Shown piece by piece: positions 1 through 12,009 of a stretch of DNA of 64,000 nt. Numbering within the stretch: position 1 is the first letter of the stretch; the number at the start of each line of letters is the position of its first letter. The notes under the pieces are model-generated. The model searched no databases. It saw only the letters and a program-made list of their open reading frames with translations, and was not told the DNA's origin. The translations under genes were made by a program, and so were the position numbers. Source of the stretch: Impatiens glandulifera (taxonomy: Eukaryota; Streptophyta; Magnoliopsida; Ericales; Balsaminaceae); the NCBI RefSeq assembly GCF_907164915.1, contig NC_061862.1, positions 37,953,758 to 38,017,757 on the forward strand, in the 5' to 3' direction.

Positions 1-75
<75 letters not shown>
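1..75. repeat. (TA)n microsatellite
   Basis: Uninterrupted TA dinucleotides run from the first base of the window to about position 75, so the tract is cut by the window edge and its true length is unknown. Confidence 0.97.
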
Positions 76-77
<2 letters not shown>

Positions 78-1691
78 CAAATCAAATAATTTTAAATAAT
101 CACATTCTTTTATAATATAATAATGATTTTTTTTTTAATAAGATTAACCATTTTAATATATATAATTCAATTTACAATATATTATTATTTAAAAAATATA
201 TAATTATGTTTTCTTATTTATTAGAATAAATATTATTATAAACAATAATAATAATATATTTTAATAATGTATTATATATATATATATATATATTAGAATG
301 GTTAATGTCTCCAAATATTTGATTACAAATTATTATTTATTTAAATTGATTCAATAAATATTTTTTTAATAGTTATTTAAAATAAAATATATTATAAATA
401 AATTTATATAATTTTTTTTAATGTTATTAAAACATTTAAAATAACAATATTTGATTTGAAATTATCATTAATTTTAAACATTATGAATAATATATATATT
501 AAAATTATTAATTTTATTAAATAAAAAGACTATAATTTTAAAATATTGTATTACTTTTTATTTTATAATATTAAATATATATTAGAAACTTAAACGTTTA
601 GCATAAATAGCTGATAAAGAGATACAAATGATCATATCTATTTAAAGTGTATTTAAAGTGTAGTTGGGCTAACAAGAAAAATAGGCCCAAATTATATGAC
701 CAACAACAAAATTAATAGAAAATAACAAGAAAAAAACCCTACCATATTGAAAACAAAACTACTGTTTGAAGTTTGTACAAGGAGTATAACGGAGTAGTAA
801 CAGTTGGTAGTAAATTATGGTGATAACATATACAACAAGAGACATCAGGGACAAGAACGTTGAGCAGTGGTTGATAGACAAATTGATTCGAGAGTTCAAC
901 AAAATTGTTATTATCCGAGAGTCGGGGAAAAACGACCATTTGGAGTCAATGCACAAACCGACCATTTGTAGGCATTTCATGAAATTTTAGCACTTCACAA
1001 CCAACAAAGACATATTGACCTACTTGGTAGGATTATTTCAAAAAGAATCAATTTATTGTGTATATGCAATATCACAAAACTATCCTTTTATTTTATCTTT
1101 TCTAAACAAAAGTTTGAGAAAAAAAAAGACATGACTTGTAAGACATTCAAAAGTGTGAAAAAACAATTGACTATTGTTGACTTAATAATCTTTTTACTCT
1201 TTTTCTAAGCCTATTTTATGGTGTTTGTTGCTTGAAGTGTTCCTAACATTCTCTAATCACTAAAATTTCATTCCTCCATTAAATTTAAATTAATTAAAAA
1301 ATGAAAATAATTATTTTTAAAAGAAAAACCATTTCAACAAAAAAAACCCAAAATATTACATATTAAATTATTTTTTTTTTATCAAAATTTTACTAAACTA
1401 TAATGATATAATTTGTTTTGAAAAAGTTTTTTTTCCTAAGAAATAAGTAAATTAATTTGTACTCTACATTTTTCTGTAACCTGTGTATCCCCTTGTTTGA
1501 CCTTTCCGTGTGATATAAGCAAATTCCTAATTAAGTATATACACCACCACTCCACTCCAATACACTTCAATTGAAATTACAAATTGGCATCAATAATAAT
1601 AATAATAATAAGCATATATATATATATAATAGATGTTTGGGATGATGACAATCCCTTCTTCCTTTGTTCTGTTTCTACTAGTAAACAAAAC
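76..1691. other. AT-rich 5' flank of the GH5 gene; promoter region
   Basis: No gene is seen. Up to about 600 the sequence is low-complexity A/T with short TA runs (for example near 278-293). Short reading frames on the minus strand at 739-980 have no recognisable domain. Candidate TATA-like motifs for the downstream gene are GATATAAGC near 1512-1520 and GTATATAC near 1536-1543, about 150-180 bases before the chosen ATG; these are guesses from position and composition only. Confidence 0.5.
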
Positions 1692-4182
1692 ATGGGAAAA
1701 ATCCAGTGTTTATTCTCCACTTTCCTCTTCTACATCCTCCTATCATTCTCGCCGGAGACTGGCCGAGGTAGTGGGCCGATGAAAGCTTGTTGGGGTCATC
1801 CAGTGCTCTCCACAGACTCGAGATGGATAGTGGACGAAACAGGGCGACGCGTAAAACTGGCTTGCGTGAATTGGGTGTCTCATCTTGAACCGATGCTAGC
1901 CGAGGGGTTAAGCAGGAAGCCAGTCAGTTTGATTGCAAACAGGATTCGAGAAATGGGATTCAATTGTGTGAGGCTTACTTGGCCTCTGTTCTTGGCTACT
2001 AATGATTCATTGAGTTCTCTAACTGTTAGACAATCTTTTCAAAGCCTTGGATTACTTGAATCTATTGCTGGCCTTCAAACTAATAATCCATCCATAATTG
2101 ATCAGACCCTGATTGAGGCTTACAAGGTATGTTTTCTTTCTTTTTTCCAGCAGATCAAATTCAGATTAGATCAGATGAAATGGAATTGACTTTTTTTTTA
2201 TTGGTTGGAATTTTTTTTTTGTTTAATCTTAAAAATATCAATTATGAAAACATCCTTTAGTGTTAAAATTCAAATCCAGTATACAGTTGACTCTTACCTA
2301 CAAAAAAAAAAAGGTGTCGGCCAACTAGTCCAACTTATATGTCGTTTGATTATAGGTTATATGAATAAAACTTCATTAAAATATCTTTTTATATTTAAAT
2401 TTTATACTAACGTCACCCTTACTTCAACTCCAACTTTAATCATTATAAAATTAAAATATAAAATAGATTTAATATACAATAATTTTTATAAGTTCTATTT
2501 TTAGATGAACCCAAAATAAGAATTGAATATAAAATTTTAGCCTCATATTCTTTCTGGATAAATATGAAAGCGTTATCCACAATGATGATAATGACTTAAA
2601 AAAGATTATTAAATCCTATATATGACAGTGACAAGAAATTATTATATCACACACACCAACAAATTAGACACAATAATTCTAAATATGGGTTTCAATTAAA
2701 ATGAATAATAAAACTGTTTTATTTTTCAGGCAGTAGTGGACAGCTTAGCAGAAAACAATGTAATGGTGATATTGGATAATCATATAAGTAAACCAGGATG
2801 GTGTTGTAGTAACTTTGATGATAATGGATTCTTTGGAGACAAGTACTTCAATCCTGACCTTTGGATTAATGGTCTCACCAAGATGGCTACACTCTTTAGC
2901 AACACTTCAAACGTCGTAGGCATGAGCTTGAGGAACGAACTCCGTGGTCACAAACAAAATGTTAACGATTGGTACAAGTTAGTCATCTTTCTTTCTATAT
3001 TTCAAACACTTTCGAGAAAATCGCTAAATATCTGTTTTCAATCCTAACTCTCACAAATTATAGATATATGCAAAAGGGAGCTGAAGCAGTGCATTCAGCA
3101 AATCCTAACATTCTAGTAATTCTTTCGGGGTTGAGCTACGACACGGACTTGTCATTCCTCCAACATCGGACATTGGACTTGTCGTTTACGGGCAAGGTTG
3201 TATTTGAGGTGCATTGGTATGGTTTCACAGATGGGACTGCATGGAAGTCAGGAAATCCTAACCAAGTGTGTGGGAGGATAGTAAGTAATGTGAAGAGAAA
3301 AGCAGGGTTTTTGGTTGATAAAGGGTATCCATTGTTTGTCAGTGAGTTTGGGATAGAACAAAAGGGAACCAATGTTAATGATAACAGGTACTTTAATTGC
3401 TTCATGAGTGTGGTAGCTGAGCTTGATTTAGACTGGGCTTTGTGGACTCTAGTTGGAAGTTATTACTTTAGAGAAGGGATAAGTGGTTTCGATGAAACTT
3501 ATGGGTTATATAACTGGAATTGGTGCGAGGATCGCAATTCAACCTTCTTACAAAGGATTTCAGCTGTGCAATCTCCTTTTCAAGGTATCCAAAATTGATT
3601 TGATTTAATTTGATTTATAGAATGAGGAACAAAATCTGATCCCTTCCTTGTACATGTATATGTGGTGAAGCAGGGCCAGGATTATCAAATGAAAGACCAC
3701 ACCAAGTAATCTTCCATCCATCAACCGGTCTTTGTGTGCTAAGGAAATTACTGACAGACCCGTTGAAGCTGGGGTCGTGTACAGGATCGGATGCTTGGGA
3801 ATATACAAACCAGAAAACATTAATAGTAAAGGGAACTTATTTCTGTTTGAAGGCAGACAAATTGGGGAAACCAGCAAAAATTAGCATCTTGTGTACAGAC
3901 AAAAGTACGAAATGGGAAATGATATCTGATTCAAAGATGCACCTATCTTCTAGAATAGACGATGGCACAACTGTTTGCCTTGATGTAGAACCCGACACCA
4001 ATATCCTAATCACAAATAGATGCAAGTGCTTGAGTAAAAGTAATACTTGTGATCCTGGAAGCCAATGGTTCAAACTGGTTAACAGCACTGCAAGCACTTG
4101 TAATGAAAAATTACCTTTCCTTAGTGTGAAGTCTATTTTTGACTTGTTAAAAAATGGCTGGTTTGAAAACCTGCTAATGTAG
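1692..4182 (+). CDS. Secreted glycoside hydrolase family 5 protein with C-terminal ricin-B-like lectin domain (four exons)
   Basis: The model joins 1692-2126, 2730-2977, 3064-3584 and 3674-4182. All introns are GT-AG with phases 0, 2 and 1, and it encodes 570 residues ending in TAG. The ATG at 1692 is followed by a hydrophobic signal-peptide-like stretch (residues about 5-20); in-frame sequence upstream lacks an ATG. Residues about 35-400 form a GH5 TIM barrel. Visible landmarks are the acid/base Asn-Glu at 214-215 (GMSLRNELRG), His278 and Tyr280 in FEVHWYGF, and the nucleophile Glu322 in FVSEFGIE. Residues 403-570 resemble a beta-trefoil carbohydrate-binding domain, with CLDV and SQWFKLV patterns. 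Plants have a small family with this layout, annotated as cellulase or GH5 proteins. Action on cell-wall beta-glucan or mannan is inferred from the family; the substrate cannot be read from the sequence. No disabling mutation is seen. A partial copy of its 3' end lies at 28940-29190. Confidence 0.93.
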
Positions 4183-6431
4183 ATTTATACCAATGTTTTA
4201 TGTAATATATAATAACTACAGAAATTTGTTCATGCAAAGATCGATATCTTATTAATTCAAAAAGGAGATGAAACTTATTCATACTCATTTACCACCATTA
4301 GGTTTGTAACAAAATGATTACAATAAGGCATTCATGCTACATTCATACAGATAATCGTGATCGAAACTGGATAAAGCTTAATTCCACCACCTAATATACA
4401 GATTTGAAATTACATGGATAAATGCAGATTCGTTTACAGAAAATTTCTTTTACCTGACCAGAAAATTAATCATTTCTTTAAATAATACTTTATATAAATT
4501 TAAATATTCATCGTACAATAAATAATGAATTTGAGATAATAAATCAATTTAATTATTAGAAACAGAACATAAATTTAGTTTTCATTGTTCTGATTGATAT
4601 TGGAATAAATTTCAGTTGATTGATCTTCCAATTTAGCACCCTTAACTTTACTTTGAGATTTTTCACTTTGTGAATCCTCTATGTCGATATAGAGACAAAA
4701 GAGATGCTTTACCTACTGAATGCTATAACCCTACTAATACCAATCGATAGGTATTAAGTCCAATGAGCCTAATCCAGTGTAGCACGGTGTAAATTGGGGA
4801 CCATGACTATTTTTTTTTTATTTTTTTTTAGATTTCGGTTACTTATAAATCAGCCCTCATATATATTTAAATAACATTTTGATCTCTACGCATTTATTCA
4901 ATAAACACCACCTTACCCTATAAACTTCCTTAATACCGAATTTGATCACTTTAGTTTAGGTTTATAATAAGCCTAACATTATAAATATTTAATTAAAGGT
5001 CTTATAATTATTGAATTAATTAAATTAATTCTGCACTGGTCGACAACCGTGTATCTTCTGGTACAATCAGGGTTCAATTTCTGGAAGAACCGACCTTAGT
5101 TGCAATGTCTAAGTTTTTTGTTCTTCACCTGCAGCCGCGACAAGAAGTTTTAGACCGGAAATCTTCTCTCTCTTTACTACACTTAATCCTGATTGCTCAT
5201 CATTGTGTTTTTACAATAATAATTATTTTTTAACACAATCAGTTTTAAAAATAATATATAAATAATTTTCTAATCATTTGTTTTAATTATATCCTAGAAT
5301 ACAAATAATGCAAATGATTTTCATTACAAATAAAAATAAAATAATTTTAATAATAAAATCAAATTATATACTTAATATTGATAAATAATAAACAAATTTT
5401 AAATATGTTAGTAAATTTAAAATTTGTTTATCATTTTGTGTTAATATAAATAAAGTATATTATATAATTAAAATAAGTATACTATAAAATTTATCTTATA
5501 TAAATAAATTTACATATAAATAAAAAAAAAGTATTAAAATAAAATCATAAGAGATATAATATATTTTTTTGAAAATAAATATTTTATATTTGTTGTTTAT
5601 AATTATTAACATGTGATGATAAAAAAAATTTATTTTTTAAATAAAATAATTAATTTTAATAATATATTTATTGATATATAAAACATATACTAGCATTTGA
5701 CTCGTGTTTTTAATTTGATGTTGGTTTAGATTTTACTATTCTATATAATTTATATTTCATATTTAGTATTAAATTGTAACTAGTCCGTTACAACACTTTT
5801 TTTTATATTACTTCATTCTTTATTTCTCATTCTACTCTTTATTAATATTATATATAACTTATTATTATATAATATATTAAATATATTTTTTAGTTTTAAA
5901 ATTATTATTGTATATAATTATTTTTAATATATATTGTTTTAAATAGTTCAATATTTTAATTAAAAAATATTAATTTATTTTTGTAACGAATAATTTTATT
6001 AATTATAATTTTATATAATTACTTATATTATAAATAATATTATTTATTTATATATTAAGTTTATTTTATTATAATTATTAATAATATTTAAATTAAATAA
6101 ATATAATTTACAATTTATATTATAATTAATTTTGTATATTTTAATTAAAATTACATTAATTATTAAATAATAATCAATATTATTTATAATATAAATATTA
6201 TAATAATAATAATTTTAAATTCATATTTATACAGCTTATACTACATTATTGTACTATATACTAAACACAAAATTATAAACTATATATAACTTCTATCATT
6301 TCTTATAATTCATGTCAAACATCAATAACATATACAACTGTATATGTTACTTATACCTCATTACTCTTATACAATTTATACCCTATATTATTTGTATCAC
6401 GTATAAACCAAACACCACTATATATATATAT
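4183..6431. other. Intergenic AT-rich DNA, no gene seen
   Basis: The first about 170 bases are the 3' flank of the GH5 gene; the copy at 28940-29190 matches through to about 4350, so the duplication includes untranslated sequence. A more balanced-composition patch at about 4660-5180 is not recognised as coding or as a known element. From 5200 to 6430 the sequence is almost pure A/T with no long frame. Confidence 0.6.
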
Positions 6432-7442
6432 TGTTGGGATTGGTGATGAATATGTTAATACTAAGTCTTAATCAAATTAAAGACAAGAAGATTAAAGATT
6501 AATTATTTGATGAATAAATAATGTTAGAAAAACAATTCAAAATAAAGAAGTTAATTTTGGTGACTAATTTTATTAGAGAATCAATATATAATTGTCACGT
6601 CATTGATAAAAATATTGATTCAAATAGTGATTCATGTCTTGAAAATAATATCAAAGGATTGAGAAAACATAAAAGTTGAGAGAAATGTCACGTCATTGAT
6701 AAAAATATTAATTCAAATAGTGATTCATGTCTTGAAAATAATATCAAAGGATTGAGAAAACACAAAAGTTGAGAAAAAAATAAAGGAGAAGAGTACAAGT
6801 TAATTTGAATTTATAGTTACCTAATCAAAGTTGAAAGTAACACTACTTGAAATTTTAGATTGGACAATTGTGGTAATTAACAACCCTACTATGGTGATTG
6901 AATGAAAGATTCAACATAAGATATCAAAATGTTACAGATTTAATTCTTACTAGAAGCAACATGAATAGAAGTGGAGGGTGATAAATATGGAATGTCATGT
7001 TAATTCTCCTTATTAAAAAATAATTATGGTAATAATACTTATCTCTTATTTAACTTACCAAAATCTCCAATTTTGGATTTTGGCTATTTAGTGGATGCTA
7101 TAAATAAATCCATAAAGTGAGGCTAATTAATAAAGCATTATAGTTTCCAGTGTTTTCCTTATAAATTTATGTGTATCTTTTTTTTTGTAACTTCACCATT
7201 TTATAGTGAATAGTCTTGTTCTATCTTATCTTATGAAATGGATATGTAATTATTTTTCTAAACCACTCTAAAAATATTGTGTTGTTTTATTTTTATTTTC
7301 TTCCTTAGTTCATTTCTTTTAATTTTTTAAACATTATCTCTTTGAAGAGATTATGTGTGTCAAAAGTTATCCACACATTTAATTTATTTGTGCATTGTTT
7401 ATTTATCAAAGTGTAGCAATATATATTACATTTCCCTCAACA
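6432..7442 (+). mobile_element. Lone copia-type LTR
   Basis: The sequence begins TGTTGGGATTGG and ends CCCTCAACA, the usual TG...CA ends with short inverted TGTTG/CAACA. It is directly followed by a primer-binding-site match (AGTGGTATTAGAGC at 7443), which fixes it as a 5' LTR on the plus strand. No second copy of this LTR and no gag or pol were found nearby; after about 200 bases the sequence becomes F-box pseudogene. It is a truncated element, not a solo LTR made by LTR-LTR recombination, because the binding site remains. Confidence 0.75.
6593..6778 (+). repeat. 93-bp tandem duplication inside the LTR
   Basis: Two copies, starting TGTCACGTCATTGAT at 6593 and at 6686, are nearly identical over about 90 bases, with two or three visible differences. 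The duplication lies within the copia LTR, in the part where promoter elements usually sit. Confidence 0.9.
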
Positions 7443-7460
7443 AGTGGTATTAGAGCTTTG
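7443..7460 (+). other. Primer-binding site of copia element (initiator tRNA-Met type)
   Basis: AGTGGTATTAGAGCTTTG follows the LTR end directly. It matches the TGGTATCAGAGC complement of the 3' end of initiator tRNA-Met used by most plant copia elements, with one C-to-T difference. Confidence 0.8.
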
Positions 7461-7993
7461 TTTGTTTTTTGTTCTGAGTTTTGTGAAGATTAGGAAACTA
7501 TTAGAGCTTTGTTTGGTATTAGAGCAATATAAAGATGTTGCTACTCCAAGTTGGAAACTAGTAAATCTCATTTGGTGTCTTTGTTGGTTTAACGTGGCTA
7601 GTAATTTAATATTGAGAAGTATACTAAAAGAAATGAGAAATGAGAAATGATTTTTGGATATAGAAGATGAAAATGGAGAATCTTTTAATTAATAAAAAAA
7701 TATATATGCCCTACTTAGAGAGGAGAAGATCCCCAAAACTCTTATAGATAACAAATTATTGTCAAAGCTCATTCTCTCATCATTTACTTAATTTATAAAC
7801 CCGCCGTTAAAAAAAAATGTAAACAAATATCAAAACTAAAGCCATTAGTTTTCTCACAAGATGTCCAATACTTTATTGGGCGGATATAGATGATTATACT
7901 CTAGGGCTGATTTCAAAATATACTTTTAAGGGTGGATCTATGTATTAGCCTTCAAAATTATTTGTTGATGATGCTCAACTTGTAAATTTTTTT

Positions 7994-8669
7994 TTGACTA
8001 TCTTAGTGAATTGTCAGATGAAATTCTGAACATGATTTCTTGTATGTCAGAACATAAAAGATGCAGTGAAGACAAGCGTTTTATCAAAAGATGGAAATAT
8101 ATTTGGATTAACCATATTGACCTCAAATTTCACCATGTTAATATACTTGGATTGGAAAGTCTCTTCGAGAAAAACTGGGTTGGTGCAAATAATATTTTTG
8201 TAAAATTTGTGGACCAAATTATGCAACAGCGGTTGAAAGGTAACCACAAAATTAACTCCTTTTGTCTTCGGTTTGAATTGGAAAAGTGTTATTCTTTTTT
8301 ATTGATTGGTGGATCAGTTATTCCATTAGAAAAGGTTTTGAGACCATTGATCTTGATTTGTCCAAATTTTTTCCTCAAATTTCATCTTCCCAATAATGAT
8401 GTGAGAGATATAGTTTTCGTTGTTACGGACAGTCTCCAAAAATAAAGGGTCATTGAAGCATCTACGAGTCTCCTTTTGCAATTTTTGGGGTCGGTCAACT
8501 TCCAAAAAGTTTGGTTCACTCTCCATTGAGCTACAAAATGTAAATATAACTAGTCTTTAATTGACCAAGGTTTTAGAAAGCTGCTCGTTATTTGAAAAGT
8601 TAGTTCTGCATGAATGTTCTAAACTCATGTATTTGAGAATTGGTCAATCAAACATGAGATTGGTCTTTG
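7994..8669 (+). pseudogene. F-box/LRR pseudogene, 5' part
   Basis: The translation starts with an F-box-like segment (LSELSDEILNMIS at about 8002-8040, then KRWKYIWINH at about 8085-8115), as in plant F-box/LRR (FBD-type) proteins that act as substrate adaptors of SCF ubiquitin ligases. After a stop at 8443-8445 the homology continues in another frame with leucine-rich repeats (GSLKHLRVSF near 8455, LTKVLESCSLFEKLVLHECS near 8556-8620). The N-terminal start is missing or degenerate. The frame breaks at the foldback element beginning at 8670 and resumes at 17391. Frameshifts, a stop and an 8.7 kb insertion show it is dead. Paralogue identity is unknown. Confidence 0.75.
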
Positions 8670-9785
8670 CAGATCAGATCTTCTACTACCGAATTAGGTG
8701 TTCCATGTTGCGGACCAATCAAAACTCAACAACATTATTATATTAATAAATTAAAATTGGATTGAAAGGAAGAGAGAACTCGGAACCCGTATTTCATTCC
8801 GAGTTCAGCAGAAGCAGAAAGAAGCCTTCACTCCGTTTTACATGACCCATTGAAGAGACTTTTACATTAGGTTGTCCATGTAAAACTCATGTAAAACTGA
8901 TTGACATATATTCACGGTTGAGTGAAGCGAACTTCACTTGACTCCGATTTATAAATTATGTTTATAAATTTATTTGTGATTTATTTAAATAATTAAATAA
9001 TAATTCATATAATTTTATTTCTGATATATATAAAATAATAATTATGAATTAATATAATTTTATTTCAAGATCTATTTAAAATAATAATAATAAATTATGT
9101 GATTTGAGATATTTAAATTAATTTTTATGAATGATTATAATTATATTTTATAATTGTGATATATTCTGAATTTGTACAAATTATTTCATAATTTATATAT
9201 TTATATATTCAATATGCATAAATTTGGTTGTAATGTATTGAAATATATTTTGATAAATTATTTAAAAATTTATATAATTATATAATTATATATTAAATAT
9301 ATATTCATATAAAAACATATTTTTAATTATTTTTAAAAGATATTTATATTATTTTGTAAATATATTTAAGTGAATTTGTAAAATAAAATATTCAATTTTT
9401 TGTAATATATTTAAATAAATTTGTAAAACAAAATATTTTAAAATTTATTTTTAAGATATTTTAAAAAAAATATTTAAATTATTTTATATTTTATATAATT
9501 ATATATTAAATATATATAAATGTTAATGTAAAACCACTCACACATTTATGTAAAAACATGTATGCCTTCATATAAGTCTGCTTAAGAATAAAAAATAAAT
9601 AAAAACAAGCACTAATCGGTGAAGCAAGCTTCACTTAGTATTTACAACGCTCAAATGAGTGAAACAAGCACTACCTGGTGAAGCTTGCTTCACTCAATAT
9701 TTGCAGCGCTGATAGAAATGAAGCAAACTTCACTAGGTATTACATTTTTAAGATATTTTAATGAATTTTTTTTAATTATTTTATA

Positions 9786-9840
<55 letters not shown>

Positions 9841-10339
9841 CAACATGTTAAAAAATTTAGTAATATATTTAAATAAATTTGTAAAACAAAATATTTTAAA
9901 ATTTATTTGTAAGATATTTAAAATAAATTATTTAAATTATTTTATATTTTATATAATTATATATTAAATATATATAAATGTTCATGTAAAACCAATAACA
10001 CATTTATGTAAAAACATTTATGCCTTCATGTAAATCTGCAAAAGAATAAAAAAAATAAAACAAGCACAACCCGGCTTCACCTGGGTATTTAGAACGCTCA
10101 AATTAGTGAAACAAACACTACATGGTGAAGCTTGCTTCACTCAATATTTGTAGCGCTGATATAAGTGAAACAAACTTCACTAGGTATTTACATTTGTAAG
10201 ATATTTAAATGAATTTACTTTAATTATTTTATATAATTTTATATTAAATATATATACAAAACAACATGTTCAAAAATTTTTTGTAATATATTTAAATGAA
10301 TTTGTAAAACAAAATATTTTCAAATTTATTTGTAAGATA
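8670..10339 (+). repeat. Left inverted arm of the foldback element (outer part)
   Basis: This pairs with about 15400-17390 in inverted orientation. The outer 270 bases are of balanced composition and contain several GTGAAG/CTTCAC motifs. Further in, the arm is A/T rich with GTGAAGC-type blocks at about 9600-9740 and 10050-10200. A (TA)n run lies at about 9790-9839. The arm is broken at 10340 by a copia LTR and resumes at about 14761-14935. Confidence 0.8.
9790..9839. repeat. (TA)n microsatellite in foldback arm
   Basis: About 50 bases of uninterrupted AT dinucleotides lie between the two GTGAAGC-type blocks of the left arm. Confidence 0.95.
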
Positions 10340-10552
10340 TGTTGGGTTGAAATTTTTAATGTTTAAACTAGTTTTGATAATTTAGTTTAAATAATCAAAA
10401 AGGGAGAAATTGTTGGGTTGAAATTTTTAATTGATTTAAAAATAACTTAACAATTTTGATTTGATGATTGATGAAATAGTTTTTGGATAAAACTAAGTTC
10501 AATAATTGTTAGTCATAATAAATATATAAATATATATTTAGATATCAACAAT

Positions 10553-10620
10553 TTAAGTGGTGTAGTGGTAAGCATGCCCGCCTGTCATATAGGTGACCTG
10601 AGTTTGAATCTTACCAGGTA
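10553..10620 (+). other. tRNA-Asp(GUC)-like sequence inside the LTR
   Basis: The stretch GTGTAGTGGTAAGCATGCCC (10560-10579), then GCCTGTCATATAGGTGACCT (10580-10599), then GAGTTTGAATCTTACC follows the order of a plant tRNA-Asp gene: D-arm with A box, anticodon loop CTGTCAT with anticodon GTC, variable region and T-arm/B box. The anticodon stem and acceptor pairings are poor, so it is a tRNA-derived relic, not a functional tRNA. In the 3' LTR (about 14249-14290) the anticodon arm is deleted but the A-box and B-box-like parts remain, the latter as GGGTTCGAATTTC. Confidence 0.65.
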
Positions 10621-10679
10621 CAAAATTAATAATTATATTTTTGTTAATTTGCAGGCACAGCTGAAAGTCAACGCGGAGT

Positions 10680-11000
10680 TAGACCGATTTTATGGAAAAC
10701 GTCTAATAGACCGATTATATGGAAAACGTCTAATGTTAGACGTGGGGTCTAACGTGTGGTTAGACGTGCAGTCTAGAAAGAGAAAGTTAAACGTGCAGTC
10801 TAACCAGTGGAGTTAGACGTGCAGTCTAGAAAGAGAAAGTTAGACGTGTAGTCTAACTAGTGGAGTTAGACGTGCAGTCTAACTAGTGGAGTTAGACGTG
10901 CAGTCTAACTAGTGGAGTTAGACGTGCAGTCTAACTAGTGGAGTTAGACGTGGAGTCTAACCAGTGTGGTTAGACGTGTGGTTAGACGTGGGGGTTTAAT
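10680..11000 (+). repeat. Minisatellite of TTAGACGTGCAGTCTAA-type units in the LTR
   Basis: Repeats of about 26 bases, roughly GTTAGACGTGCAGTCTAACT plus AGTGGA, are arrayed many times with variants. Each unit holds the near-palindrome TTAGACG...GTCTAA. Looser GTCTAATAGAC-type repeats continue to about 11150. The 3' LTR has the same array in a different copy number (about 14450-14760). Confidence 0.9.
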
Positions 11001-11957
11001 GTTAGATGGAGGCGTCTAATAGACTATTAGATGGGGGCGTCTAATAGACTAATTACGTCTAATTAGATGAACGGCCGAGATGAGGCGTCTAATAGACTGA
11101 TCAGATGAGGGTGTCTAATAGATTGATCAGATGGGGGCGTCTAATCAGATGAACGGCTAAGATGATCAGATAGGCATCTGAAGGCAGATGCTCTTCCAGA
11201 CAGCTGGCAGTAGAGTCTTCCAGGCAGTTGACAGCAGAGCTCAACAAATGAATAACCGCCACGTATGACATATTTCAAATTTCCTATACTGTATTGTACT
11301 ACCATGATCTGAAGAATATTTTTCTGTTGTACTACCTAGTACCTCATGGATAGTACATCCAACGGAAAGATGACATGTGTCCAAAATAAGGATTTGACCG
11401 TTGAAGCTTTTCAAGAATAAATTGTTGCCTAAGACAACAGACAAATTGCAGGCTGAAAAATACAAGAAACAGAGAGAGAGAGAGCTGCTTCATTCATTTT
11501 TCTTTCAAGAAAGTCCTGAAATCAAACATCTCACTTATCATCTATCTGTGAATACATTGTATTACATATTGTCTTTTCTGTGAGAAAATTTCAGTGTTGT
11601 AAGTTGAACAAAGGTTGTTTTGTTCAACAGAGAGTTAGCTAGATTAGTGAACTGTATTTGATTCAAAGAATTATAGTGAATCTTTCCGGTGGTTGGAAGA
11701 AGGGGTGACGTAGGAGAGTTTGCTCCAAACATCCATAAACAAATTCTTGTGTTCTTTACATTTTTCCATTCATCTTTCATTGGTTCAAAGCTTCAAATCC
11801 GACAAACATTTCCGCACCTGAATCTGTTTCAAGAGTTCGAAGGATTTGCGAAGAATAGAAAGAGATATTAATCCCTAACAGGATTTTATCAAACCGTTTA
11901 TCTGAAGTCGTCATCAATAGCCAGACCCCGTCTCTATTGTTGCCGCCAATCCTATCA

Positions 11958-11975
11958 ATTGTTATTAGAGCCTTG
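11958..11975 (+). other. Primer-binding-site-like sequence
   Basis: ATTGTTATTAGAGCCTTG follows the LTR end. It resembles the initiator tRNA-Met binding site TGGTATCAGAGC with two or three substitutions. Confidence 0.6.
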
Positions 11976-12009
11976 TTTTCAATTCTCAAGCTTCTAAGGA
12001 ATTTGAATC

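Larger units (their letters stand above)
10340..11957 (+). repeat. 5' LTR of the deleted copia element
   Basis: It begins TGTTGGGTTGAA and ends CCTATCA before the primer-binding site. It contains, in order, a 71-base unit that includes a polypurine tract (10340-10410), a second TGTTGGGTTG start at 10411, a tRNA-Asp-like stretch (about 10553-10620), a TTAGACG minisatellite (about 10680-11000) and a more unique 3' portion. The first about 620 bases from 10411 match 14103-14760. Confidence 0.8.

Noticed and set aside
739..980. Two overlapping minus-strand frames
   Set aside because: No domain, no ATG context, overlapping in two frames in A/T-rich DNA.
1584..1691. Longer GH5 start giving 36 extra residues
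   Set aside because: The frame opens with TTG and consists of ATA/ATT-repeat sequence; the ATG at 1692 is directly followed by a good signal peptide.
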